Shown in pieces: positions 1-8,803 of a DNA stretch of 64,000 nt; within the stretch, counting starts at the first letter, position 1; each line of letters starts with the position of its first letter. Source of the DNA: Chitinophaga filiformis (GTDB taxonomy: Bacteria > Bacteroidota > Bacteroidia > Chitinophagales > Chitinophagaceae); assembly GCF_900102545.1 (NCBI RefSeq), contig NZ_FNBN01000006.1, forward strand, positions 1 through 64,000, in the 5' to 3' direction. Under the pieces are notes generated by a model. That model had not been told where the DNA came from, made no database searches, and saw only the letters and a program-made list of their open reading frames with translations. Both the position numbers and the translations under genes were made by a program.

Positions 1-4
1 ATGA

Positions 5-143
5 TTCCGTTATGCGGTCCCGGGTTGTCACCCCGCAAATCCCTAGGGTTGTCACCCCGTTATGTACCCCGCGGTTATCATCCCGCGCTACAAACACACG
101 GCACCTAGCGGAGCCGATTGTAGCGAATGGTTCCGTTATGCGG
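5..143. repeat. 13-bp direct repeat pair
   Basis: TTCCGTTATGCGG occurs at 5-17 and again at 131-143. A related CCCCGTTATG sits at 55-64. The repeats bracket the short palindromes, so the left edge seems built from reused fragments. No gene is associated. Confidence 0.5.
22..85. repeat. Three short palindromic repeats
   Basis: GGGTTGTCACCCCG occurs exactly at 22-35 and 46-59, with a degenerate copy at 72-85 that reads CGGTTATCATCCCG. The core GGGT-TGTC-ACCC is a small inverted repeat that could pair as a 4-bp stem with a 4-base loop. Centre-to-centre spacing is 24 and 26 bp. Function is unknown. The copies could be binding sites or remains of a larger repeat family extending left of the window. 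Confidence 0.6.
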
Positions 144-200
144 AGTTGGACCTATTCACCAGGACGCCCACCAATCATCAACAACTCCGAAGTAGCGGAA

Positions 201-347
201 CGGTTTCAGATGGTAATTGCGGGCCTTCGGCTCTTTGGGTATACGATTGATAAAGCCCAATAGATATTCCCAAATCTATACGATTGTCAAAGTCTAATAG
301 TATTGCAATGCCCGGAGAGGCGCCGACCGCAATACCATCTGAAACCG
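201..347. repeat. 147-bp inverted-repeat element, copy 1
   Basis: The ends CGGTTTCAGATGGT (201-214) and ACCATCTGAAACCG (334-347) are perfect inverted repeats. Pairing continues inward through ATTGC/GCAAT and a GC-rich part containing CCTTCGGC, giving arms of about 37-39 nt. The centre holds two imperfect tandem units, each beginning TATACGATTG (at 240 and 279). A second copy of exactly the same length lies at 63026-63172. The element lies 22 bp beyond the stop of the minus-strand GH140 gene. It could be a MITE/REP-type element or a structured RNA. No transposase is nearby. Confidence 0.85.
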
Positions 348-369
348 AAAGCTACTTTAAAACCAACAC

Positions 370-1764
370 CTACTTCACCCTATCAATCACCAATACCCAA
401 TCATTCCCCTCCTGCTCCTCCCCTGGAGGATCAAACACCACTACGCCCTTATTCGCATACTCACCAATTTCACTAATACGCCCATTCCGAGGATCATACC
501 ATGACGCCTTCACACGACTCCCCGCAATGCGTCCCATCTTCACAGAAATCTTGCTACCAGTATATGTATACATAAACGCATAATCCTTCCCGCGCGTAGC
601 TGCAAGACGCTTATATCCAGTACCATTATCCGCCACTAAAGATTGATCAGGCACCCGATCAGCATAACTCCGTGAATAGATTAATTGCTTCAGATAGATC
701 ATCTGCCCTGCACCAGGCGCTTTAATAGCATCCTCCCAAAACTCCCGCACACCATACACACCAGCACCATCACCATGCTTATGCATCTGCATAACGGCAT
801 TATGCCCATAAGTATACCCGCAAGCGCCTGCAAATACAGACCAATAAGCATATCGCCTCACATCACCATCCTTCCAGAAAGGCTCCTTCGGATCATGCAG
901 GCCCTGCGGAATTCCCTCATAAGAAGGCTCACCATCTATGACTGGTTTAACAGGCTTTCTATTGTAATCGACATTAACATACTTCCAGTTATCTTCTCCA
1001 TACTTTTTATCACCGGCAGCAGTATCCTGATCATAACGGCGGTGCCCGGACTGGAACATGTTAAACGCCAGCCAGGAGGCGTTATGAAACCAGTCGGACG
1101 ACTGCGTACGTCCGCGTGGGTGAAAAGTTACAAGATGTCCCGGATCTTCCCGGTGCAGTGTATTGCCAATCGCCATCCAGACATTCATCGAATCACTTCC
1201 CTTGATATCACCACCATTCATCCAGATAACGTTCGGATAATCTTTATATCGCTTCGCCAGAAAAGACGCATAAGCAGTTGCCTCTTTTTCTGTTACAAGA
1301 CCCGCTTTAACCGGACTCCCCCACACCGGCACCAATGCCATATACAGCCCTTTCTCAGCTGCTTTGGCAATCACGAAATCTATATGATCCCAGTAGTCGT
1401 ATTGTGTAGTATCGGTAAACTGAGCGTCCGGAGTAGTCAGCGGATGACTCACATTCTTTGCAACCAGTGCGGAGTCGCCGTAAATATTTGCGGAGGTAAC
1501 ACCAGGCAACACCATCACCTGGATCACATTGAAACCTTTCTGCTGACGATCAGTAAGGTATTGTTCCGTTTCTTCCCGTGTCAGCCGGGTAAATAATAAC
1601 CAGCCGGTATCTCCCAGCCAGAAGAATGGTTTTCCGTCAGTCGTTTCAAAATATCTTCCGTTGGCCGACACACGCAGTGGTAACATCTTTTTCTGCTGAG
1701 CATCCGCACAGGCTATCAGACAAACAAACAGGCAAAAGGTCGCAATACAGATCTTGTTCAGCAT
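370..1764 (-). CDS. GH140 apiosidase-like glycoside hydrolase
   Basis: Predicted secreted glycosidase of family GH140, whose characterised member releases apiose from rhamnogalacturonan II side chains. The 464-residue protein has a signal peptide (about 1-22), then an apiosidase-like (DUF4038-type) TIM barrel, and a C-terminal collagen-binding-like beta domain from about 375. Two acidic residues match the expected catalytic pair: Asp186 in NVIWMNGGD and Glu279 in PVIDGEPSYEG. Length is normal for the family. It is the last gene of the SusC-SusD-pectate lyase operon and starts 9 bp after the preceding gene. Family assignment is from motif recognition. Exact substrate is inferred from the pectin context. 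Confidence 0.88.
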   Translation of the reverse strand: MLNKICIATFCLFVCLIACADAQQKKMLPLRVSANGRYFETTDGKPFFWLGDTGWLLFTRLTREETEQYLTDRQQKGFNVIQVMVLPGVTSANIYGDSALVAKNVSHPLTTPDAQFTDTTQYDYWDHIDFVIAKAAEKGLYMALVPVWGSPVKAGLVTEKEATAYASFLAKRYKDYPNVIWMNGGDIKGSDSMNVWMAIGNTLHREDPGHLVTFHPRGRTQSSDWFHNASWLAFNMFQSGHRRYDQDTAAGDKKYGEDNWKYVNVDYNRKPVKPVIDGEPSYEGIPQGLHDPKEPFWKDGDVRRYAYWSVFAGACGYTYGHNAVMQMHKHGDGAGVYGVREFWEDAIKAPGAGQMIYLKQLIYSRSYADRVPDQSLVADNGTGYKRLAATRGKDYAFMYTYTGSKISVKMGRIAGSRVKASWYDPRNGRISEIGEYANKGVVVFDPPGEEQEGNDWVLVIDRVK

Positions 1765-1773
1765 AGTAGGTCT

Positions 1774-4700
1774 TTATTTGCGTACCAGCCATAATACCAG
1801 GGCGCCTTGCTGTGGCGTTGGTAAAGCATGACCAGTACCAGCTTTAATATTTTTCTTGTTTGACAACGTTTGTCCGCTGGCCGCATCTATCCATACAGCA
1901 TTAAAAGTACCGGAAGCTCCTGCTACATCAACAGCAGCTGCACCTGGTGTATAGATGATATAATCACCATGATCGTTGGTGAGGGCGAAGAACCCCGGCA
2001 TGTCTGCCGGATGCATATCAGCAGCGGCAGACAGGAAACCGGGTACAGCTATGGATGGAATACTGGCAAGAGAACCTCCTGCCATGAATACAGCCCAGCC
2101 GTTCTTATCGTAACCGTCAGCAGAATAGATCACCGCTTTACCGGGATACTTATCACGGTATTCACGCACGGCACGATATATTTCTTTTTCATCACTCCGT
2201 TTAGGTTTCAGCAGGCGTGCATGCTGACGAGGCGCAAGGTTTTGTCCTCCCTGCGGCGCATAAGTAGTACCGCCTGTCTGGTAATGCCAGTAACGGATAT
2301 CTATCAGATCAATCAAGGGAGCACGTACAGGATCCTGCAAGATGGCATCCTGCACATCTTTCGTCGTACTCAATCCAATCACAGGATGTTGTTGCTTTTC
2401 CTTTTCCCAGGCGCTAATCACATCTACCCAGAAATCCACAAAATGCAATGGCCCTGTGAATTCCGCGCCAATCAGCTGGATCACGTTATGGTTGTTACTG
2501 AAGTTGTCCAGGCATTGGCGTATGTAAGCACGATGGAATTGCTTTCTGACAGTATGCGTCGTATCATAGAACTGCTCTGCCATGAAGATTCGCTTACCAC
2601 CGGCATAAGGCGGTGGCTCAGGAAAGCCGGTTGCATTAACGTTGTTCGCAGGCCTCCATGGGAAATCAGCATAGTGCGCCCCTGCTTCGATTATATTATG
2701 TTGGAAATATTGCTGATGGATCAGCACCTGCCCTTTACGGTCAGCGAGATTTGCAAACTGCTGCAGGCGGTACCAGTACCAGCGGTTATATTTTGTAAGA
2801 TCATATTTGCTCAGGCCATCCCATGCAGTGCCTTGTCCGCTACGGGCAAAAGGCTGCTCATAAAAAGGAGGCCATACATCGCCATCAAGACGTAACACAC
2901 GTTCATGATCATCGCGACGCCTTTCATACCATAAGCCATAGTTGTGATCAATGGCCACGATATGTTTACGTTCCATCCAGGCAGATACGGAATCCAGGTC
3001 ATCTGTTAAACCAGTACCTGTTCTTCCCGGTACATAACGTGTGATATGCGGCGTTGCTTCCTGTACACCATCCGGGCGTATGTTGCCACGCCACCAGGAC
3101 ACGTCTCTTCTATCGCCGGTCATGACAGCACCGTTATTCACCAGCCACCCATTCACTATTTTCATTCCTGTTACTGCGGATGCCTGTAGCGGCTGTATCG
3201 CTCCCTGTATCTTCACACCTGCAGCATCTACAGGAATGGGCTCACGTTGTGCCGCCTGCCTGATCCATTCATACAAAGTAACGGAGGGCTGCATAGCCTG
3301 ACGGGATAATTCGGCAGCTACGGCTGCCGTCGGACTGCTGGAAGCATCTCCCAGTTCCGGCAACAGATAAGCGCGTGCTGAAGCCTGCTCTCCCAACCTT
3401 GCGGCTAGCTGTGCATAATACAGGCTGCGTGGCTGAATATATTCATTGGAACTATACCATTCCCCATCTCCGGTAAACTGCGCCCAGGCACCGAAAGCCC
3501 AGTTAGTAGCACCCGGAGGTCGTGGACAATCAATTCTTGCTGCAGCACATTGCCACAAGACACTGTTTGCGGCCGACCATCCTGCACCTTGCCCATCCTG
3601 TCCGCGGTTGGGAAATCCTAATGCCTGACCATTAACAATTACGTTATCCAGCAACAGACCGGATGCCCAGCTATCAATAGCCCCACTGAAACTGTAAGGC
3701 ATATCAGACATACATTGTACAAAGGCATTGGGACCTGCAGCACAGAAGCCAGCTGCAAAATCATGATACCCGTATTGGGCATAGTTGCGCTGGAATAGGG
3801 TCTGCTGACCGGAAGTAAAAAAGGTATACCGGCGTTGTCCGCCTATCTCAGATACGGGCGACAAGGAAATACAATCTTCTACCGTTATCCTGCGGGCGGT
3901 TTCCAGTACTGATACTGCCGAACCGGCAAAATGTTCGAATGTGAGCCGTCTTACCCAGGCATCTGCGGTATTTTCTATTGCGATGGCTGTCCAGCAATGT
4001 TGCTCATCCTTCGGATTGTTAGCCTCAAATACTGAACGGCAATGCAGGTTTTCCACACCTACCTGTGATATACGTCCCGGCCATTTATATACAGCAATCG
4101 TAGCGCCGCCATAAGCAGTGTCCAATGCAGTAGTCAATGGCACATCGAGCGTGACTGTATTACCCTCTACTTTGGTGACTTTTCTGTACCAATGGATATC
4201 CCGATCGCCCGGCTTCCATCCAAGAGCAGTGATCCCACCGCCAAAATGGGTGGTGCCTAACTGCTGTATCCAGGCCTGCGTACAGGGTCTTGTGATCTCC
4301 ACTTCATCTCCTGCTTTCAATGCTATACCTGAAGGTACATGCACTACGCTACTGTTCACCGGTACATAAGCATCTGTCAGCTTCGCAGCAGGTGATAACT
4401 GTTTATCGTTACGACCACTTACATGCATCAATATATCACGGCTATAACCGGTAGCCAGTAATACGGTACTATCTCCACTACCTCTCAGCACTACACCTGA
4501 ACTATGCATGCGTAAACTACCACTTACAGGATATGTTCCTTTATCCAGCAGCACCGCTCCGCGTATGCCATCTTTATCTGCCGGTAAAGTAGCTACATAA
4601 TCCAGCGCTGCCTGTATCCTGGCAGTAGCATCCTCCTTCATAGCAGGCACCCTGACCCTTACGGGGGCCAGGGGCAATGCTTTATCTCCAGCCATATACC

Positions 4701-4869
4701 CACACGAGGAGAAATCGGGGACACGGTTGCCCCGTTCATCCTGCTGGTATATCAATTGCCCTTTCTCCCATGAAACGGGGGGCAAAGGTGCTTTCGGTTT
4801 CTTTACCTGTGCAGTTCCTATTACCGGCAGGCAGCAGGTCATCCATGCTATTAATAATCTCCTATTCAT
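1774..4869 (-). CDS. Large secreted beta-helix protein, DUF6298-like
   Basis: A 1031-residue secreted protein (signal peptide about 1-20). The N-terminal half (about 55-500) looks like a right-handed beta-helix of the pectate lyase/polygalacturonase superfold: an early GTYPVSGSL segment, then repeated short strands with asparagines. The second half (about 565-1000) looks like a glycosidase-type alpha/beta barrel, with HNVIQLIGAEF and IRYWHYQTGG segments, and resembles Bacteroidota DUF6298 proteins found beside GH140 enzymes. It overlaps the preceding pectate lyase gene by 8 bp, so translation is probably coupled. I infer a role in cleaving an apiose-linked or galacturonan part of pectin. No catalytic residues could be assigned with confidence. 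Confidence 0.7.
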   Translation of the reverse strand: MNRRLLIAWMTCCLPVIGTAQVKKPKAPLPPVSWEKGQLIYQQDERGNRVPDFSSCGYMAGDKALPLAPVRVRVPAMKEDATARIQAALDYVATLPADKDGIRGAVLLDKGTYPVSGSLRMHSSGVVLRGSGDSTVLLATGYSRDILMHVSGRNDKQLSPAAKLTDAYVPVNSSVVHVPSGIALKAGDEVEITRPCTQAWIQQLGTTHFGGGITALGWKPGDRDIHWYRKVTKVEGNTVTLDVPLTTALDTAYGGATIAVYKWPGRISQVGVENLHCRSVFEANNPKDEQHCWTAIAIENTADAWVRRLTFEHFAGSAVSVLETARRITVEDCISLSPVSEIGGQRRYTFFTSGQQTLFQRNYAQYGYHDFAAGFCAAGPNAFVQCMSDMPYSFSGAIDSWASGLLLDNVIVNGQALGFPNRGQDGQGAGWSAANSVLWQCAAARIDCPRPPGATNWAFGAWAQFTGDGEWYSSNEYIQPRSLYYAQLAARLGEQASARAYLLPELGDASSSPTAAVAAELSRQAMQPSVTLYEWIRQAAQREPIPVDAAGVKIQGAIQPLQASAVTGMKIVNGWLVNNGAVMTGDRRDVSWWRGNIRPDGVQEATPHITRYVPGRTGTGLTDDLDSVSAWMERKHIVAIDHNYGLWYERRRDDHERVLRLDGDVWPPFYEQPFARSGQGTAWDGLSKYDLTKYNRWYWYRLQQFANLADRKGQVLIHQQYFQHNIIEAGAHYADFPWRPANNVNATGFPEPPPYAGGKRIFMAEQFYDTTHTVRKQFHRAYIRQCLDNFSNNHNVIQLIGAEFTGPLHFVDFWVDVISAWEKEKQQHPVIGLSTTKDVQDAILQDPVRAPLIDLIDIRYWHYQTGGTTYAPQGGQNLAPRQHARLLKPKRSDEKEIYRAVREYRDKYPGKAVIYSADGYDKNGWAVFMAGGSLASIPSIAVPGFLSAAADMHPADMPGFFALTNDHGDYIIYTPGAAAVDVAGASGTFNAVWIDAASGQTLSNKKNIKAGTGHALPTPQQGALVLWLVRK

Positions 4870-6967
4870 TCCTGCGCTTCTTCCATTCGGCTTCCGCCTT
4901 TTTCATGTCAATACCTGATGCTGATAAATAGTTGTTGATACGGCCTTTATACTTACCGAACCATGCATGCTTCTGTTCTGATGAACCGGCATCCATTGCT
5001 TTCTCACGTGCTTCTTCCAGCCAGATCATAATCTGTTTCTGCTGCTCTTTGGTAAGCTGTGGCAACATCTGCAGGTACGCATTGTAGGTAATTGGCAGAA
5101 TGCCGTAAGTCATACCGTCTTTTACTTTTGTTACCTGCTCTGTGGTCAGCACAGATGATAATTTTGACAGGTAACGCTCGTGCAGCTGATGTACCTGTGT
5201 CGTATCTTTTTTCTCTTCAGTATCATGCAGGTCTACATACTGCTGTGCAATGATGTCCTGCACCTGCATTGACTTACCTGCATCATTGATATCCAGTGAA
5301 GAAACGATCTTTGCAGCACGTTCAGTCACAATCATCTGGTAACTCTTCTTTTCTCCCTTGATATCATTCAGGAAGTCCTCAATGTTAGTATAACCGTCGC
5401 CATTCGCATCCAGCACTGCATCCTTCGCATCTTTAGGATTCATTTTATGGCGTGTTTCCCATTCATCAGGAATACCATCTCCGTCAGTATCTTTATAAGG
5501 CGTTCCCTTATACTCAGGATATCCACCTACCTGTGCGATATCATAGATGATACCTTGTTTGTAGGAATCCTCAGGTAAACGGCGTTTAATATACTCGCTA
5601 CCGATCTTTGAACCGGTGTTCTCTTTGTATTGGATCTTACCGGTTCTCACCTGCTCTATCACCCTTGTATCTACAGCGTCTCTTTTAGGCAAGGTAGCAC
5701 CTGCATTATCCAGTACGTATTCGTATGCATCCTTTGCAGACATGATCATCATACGTGGCATCGGCAGTGGTTTTTCCACACGCATATCTGCCTGGTATTC
5801 GCCGGCATTATCCATATCTTCTATCTGTACACCACCATCCCAGTTATTTTTAGTGATATTGGGATATCCCTCCATGATATTGCCGCTTACATAAGCACGG
5901 CCGAATTCCCTGTATTTCAGTTTGCTACGACCAGACTCGGGTTTCAGAATCCTGTGACCAACAGGATCATCTTTTGGCGTAATAGGACCCGGTTTAAAAT
6001 AGTTGTTGACGATATTGAACTGTGAACGATAGTCGCCACCATCTACGGTACGGTGTTTCCAGTTGAAAACTACGTTATTCACAAAATTGAATACGCTGAA
6101 CCAGCCGATAGATGGGTTACGACCTGCGTTACAAGCCCAGAGGTTACGCATGAAGGAACAATTCTCTCCTCCCAATGTGCTACCAAAAGCGTGATTGTAC
6201 GTATCCAATGCTTCGGCAGAAATCGTATTCTGGATGGTGATATTTACTGTAGGTAATTTTTCCTCCGGATACCCTGCACCCGGGTTATACATATGACGAT
6301 AGAGGGAGATATTTTCATCCAGTCCCCAGCTGGTAGAGCAGTGGTCGATGATGATATTACCGATCGGGTTACCACCCAGGGCATCATCCCTGCGGCCCAC
6401 AGTAGTTTCACCACGGCGGAAGCGCATATAACGGATCACGACGTCATGTGTATTGATCCAGAAAGATTCACCCGCTACACAAACGCCATCACCAGGTGCT
6501 GTCTGACCGGCGATAGTGATGTAGGGCGCCATCAGAATGATAGGCGTCTTCAGTTTAATGATACCAGCCACATTAAAGACAATGGTACGGGCGCCACCTG
6601 CTTCACAGGCTTCACGCAGCGTACCGGGACCGCTGTCGGCCAGGCTGGTCACCACAAAGACCTTTCCTCCCCTTCCACCAAAGGTGTAGGCGCCACCACC
6701 TTCCGCACCAGGGAAGGCCGGGATCGTAGCCTGTGGCAGATCAGTGGGACGGGATGCAAATGGTACATAAGGTTTCCCCTGACGGGCTTCCTGTTTTACA
6801 ATAGGCAACGCTTTCTCCCATGCCTCATCAGCATGTTTCTTAGCTGCTTCCAGCATTGAATCACTCACTTCCTGTACCGCTTTCGGAATGGTCGGATACT
6901 GAGCAAAAGCGCCGTGCGCCGCACCAATGGCGGCAATAAGCATAGTTCCGGCGAGATAATGTTTCAT
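4862..6967 (-). CDS. Pectate lyase (PL1-like) fused to DUF3826
   Basis: Predicted secreted pectate lyase that would cleave homogalacturonan by beta-elimination. After a signal peptide (about 1-23) and a helical linker, the beta-helix starts at about residue 85 with PGAEGGGAYTFGGRGG and contains IDHCSTSWGLDE (207-218), typical of family PL1. A calcium-binding thrombospondin-3/EF-like segment follows (DTDGDGIPDEWE, 493-504, and DANGDGYTN). The C-terminal 160 residues (about 542-701) are highly charged and helical and match DUF3826, usually a separate protein. Third gene of the pectin operon, 61 bp after SusD. The domain order is clear. The role of DUF3826 is not known to me. Confidence 0.88.
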   Translation of the reverse strand: MKHYLAGTMLIAAIGAAHGAFAQYPTIPKAVQEVSDSMLEAAKKHADEAWEKALPIVKQEARQGKPYVPFASRPTDLPQATIPAFPGAEGGGAYTFGGRGGKVFVVTSLADSGPGTLREACEAGGARTIVFNVAGIIKLKTPIILMAPYITIAGQTAPGDGVCVAGESFWINTHDVVIRYMRFRRGETTVGRRDDALGGNPIGNIIIDHCSTSWGLDENISLYRHMYNPGAGYPEEKLPTVNITIQNTISAEALDTYNHAFGSTLGGENCSFMRNLWACNAGRNPSIGWFSVFNFVNNVVFNWKHRTVDGGDYRSQFNIVNNYFKPGPITPKDDPVGHRILKPESGRSKLKYREFGRAYVSGNIMEGYPNITKNNWDGGVQIEDMDNAGEYQADMRVEKPLPMPRMMIMSAKDAYEYVLDNAGATLPKRDAVDTRVIEQVRTGKIQYKENTGSKIGSEYIKRRLPEDSYKQGIIYDIAQVGGYPEYKGTPYKDTDGDGIPDEWETRHKMNPKDAKDAVLDANGDGYTNIEDFLNDIKGEKKSYQMIVTERAAKIVSSLDINDAGKSMQVQDIIAQQYVDLHDTEEKKDTTQVHQLHERYLSKLSSVLTTEQVTKVKDGMTYGILPITYNAYLQMLPQLTKEQQKQIMIWLEEAREKAMDAGSSEQKHAWFGKYKGRINNYLSASGIDMKKAEAEWKKRRNE

Positions 6968-7028
6968 ACAAATAAGATAGTTTAATGGTCTTTAACCTGT
7001 AACAGAGAGTTGATGATATGATGTTATT

Positions 7029-8792
7029 TTACTCAAGCGGATTAAAACTCCCACTGTTCCACCCTACCGTTTGCACAAGGCTTGGATTCCTTGTGATATT
7101 CGTAGTCGGAATAGCATAAAAATAATAGTTTGACGGATAGTTGATCGGCTTCTGCGTATCCAGCACATCTACAGTTGCTGTAAAATACGTCGTATAATCC
7201 GGTCCGTTCAGATCCAGTTTATCACGCAGCATGATACCTGTTGCATCTGTTTTTTCCAGGTCGGCTACGGTATACGGCGCCTTCACCGCGATCTTCAGGA
7301 TGGAACGTTTTTTACCATTCAGCTGATCGAACAGTTTGTTGCGACGCAGATCATCATAACGCTTACCTTCAAAAGCCAGTTCTATACGACGCTCGTTGAT
7401 GATAGCGGCAAACATTTCCTCTTTGGACATGGAAGGCTTCAGGCCATAAAGGCTTCCTTCGCCGGCATGGATACCTGCCCTTTTACGGATAGCGATCAGC
7501 ATATCATAAGCCTCCTGCGTACGACCAGTAGCATTGGCACACTCTGCCAGGTTCAGCATCACTTCTGCAAAACGCATTTCTATCCAGTCTGTTTTACCCA
7601 GTTTGGTATTATCCTTAATCGTCGAAGTATTGATATTCTTGCGGCAATAGAAACCGGTCACACTGGGCTTGTTCTTATCTTCCGTCACCCCGGTATATGT
7701 CCATTGCTTACGGCCGGTCTTATTACTCAGTGGCCATATGCAGCCGTTATAAGCGATAGTAGCGTCGAAGCGGGGATCCCTGTTCTTCCAGTAATATACC
7801 GGATCATATCCTGAACCGGCATCGGTAATCGGCAGACCATCCACAGTAGGAAAAGCATTCACCAGCTCCAGTGTTGGTTGATAGGCACCCCCTCCTCCGT
7901 TGGATTCGGAGTAAGGACGAGCAGCATCTTCGAATGTACTTGCTTTGTTGGCCCCGTCGAAAGAACGCAACATGATCACTTCCTTATTACCTGTTCCTTC
8001 ATCCAGCCAGATATTGGCAAAACTCGAGAACAAACCATATCCATCTATCAGCAAAGTATCATATGCCGCTTTATTGGCTTTATAAGCCCTTTCCCAGCGT
8101 TCCGGATCATTATTAGGGTTGAACTGCGGACTAGCCCAAAACAGCAGCATACGGCCTTTAATACCCAATGCAGCCCCTCTTGTGATCCTTCCTCTATCCG
8201 AACTACCCCAGGTAGCTGGTAAGGAAGTAGCCATATCAAAATCCCTGGCAATGGAATCCACACATTCTGAGGTCTTGTTCCTCTTTACGTACAGGTTCTC
8301 TGTGATCCAGTCCTGCGGATGACTGATATAAGGCACACCACCATACAGTTTGACAAGCTGAAAATATATCCATCCCCTCAGGAAATATGCCTGCGCCTTG
8401 ATCTTTGTCTTTACATCCACCGGCAACGCTCCTGTTTCTATCTCTTCCAGCAGGATGTTTATCTTACGGATATATGCCCAGGCATTATTGGTGGCATTGC
8501 CACCAAAGAAATCGGAAATATTATCCACAGATAATGTACCATACCAGATCTTCGCGTCTCCGCCGTTATAGTCGTCAGACAGGTCATGGATAGCAGTAGG
8601 CAGCGTACCAGCGCCCGTCAGATTGGGCCAGGTTGGCATAGATATATCATAGAGCCTGTTCAGGTAGAGCGTGGCGGTGGACTCATTATCCCAGGTACGC
8701 TCGTCAATACCTGTCAGGTCTGTTTTATCAAGGATGTCAGAACAGGCGCTCAGACAGGCAGTCAATAATATATAGCTGAATATTTTTCGCAT
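7029..8792 (-). CDS. SusD/RagB-family glycan-binding lipoprotein (pectin locus)
   Basis: Surface lipoprotein that captures oligosaccharides and lids its SusC partner. The 587-residue protein starts with a lipoprotein signal ending in LSAC (Cys17), followed by the helical TPR-like SusD fold (LRGWIYFQLVKLYGGVPYI near 140-160). The C-terminal RagB segment has the familiar INERRIELAFEGKRYDDLRR motif. It lies 11 bp downstream of SusC and 61 bp upstream of the pectate lyase, so the pair most likely imports pectin fragments. Confidence 0.95.
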   Translation of the reverse strand: MRKIFSYILLTACLSACSDILDKTDLTGIDERTWDNESTATLYLNRLYDISMPTWPNLTGAGTLPTAIHDLSDDYNGGDAKIWYGTLSVDNISDFFGGNATNNAWAYIRKINILLEEIETGALPVDVKTKIKAQAYFLRGWIYFQLVKLYGGVPYISHPQDWITENLYVKRNKTSECVDSIARDFDMATSLPATWGSSDRGRITRGAALGIKGRMLLFWASPQFNPNNDPERWERAYKANKAAYDTLLIDGYGLFSSFANIWLDEGTGNKEVIMLRSFDGANKASTFEDAARPYSESNGGGGAYQPTLELVNAFPTVDGLPITDAGSGYDPVYYWKNRDPRFDATIAYNGCIWPLSNKTGRKQWTYTGVTEDKNKPSVTGFYCRKNINTSTIKDNTKLGKTDWIEMRFAEVMLNLAECANATGRTQEAYDMLIAIRKRAGIHAGEGSLYGLKPSMSKEEMFAAIINERRIELAFEGKRYDDLRRNKLFDQLNGKKRSILKIAVKAPYTVADLEKTDATGIMLRDKLDLNGPDYTTYFTATVDVLDTQKPINYPSNYYFYAIPTTNITRNPSLVQTVGWNSGSFNPLE

Positions 8793-8803
8793 GGCTTAAT
8801 AAT

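Larger units (their letters stand above)
1..369. other. Gene-free left edge carrying repeats
   Basis: I find no convincing gene here. The stretch begins with three degenerate copies of a short palindrome (22-85), a 13-bp direct repeat (5-17 and 131-143), and then a 147-bp inverted-repeat element (201-347). The element ends 22 bp from the stop codon of the GH140 gene, which reads leftwards into this region. Open frames across it are short and have no recognisable product. Confidence 0.7.

Noticed and set aside
22..85. CRISPR-like array from the three short repeats
   Set aside because: The repeats are only 14 bp with 10-12 bp between them, there are only three, one is degenerate, and no cas genes are present.
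685..1596. 303-codon open frame on the plus strand
   Set aside because: It lies fully opposite the clear GH140 gene, and its translation has no domain features.
1870..2895. 341-codon open frame on the plus strand
   Set aside because: It is antisense to the beta-helix protein gene, and its composition is that of a shadow frame.
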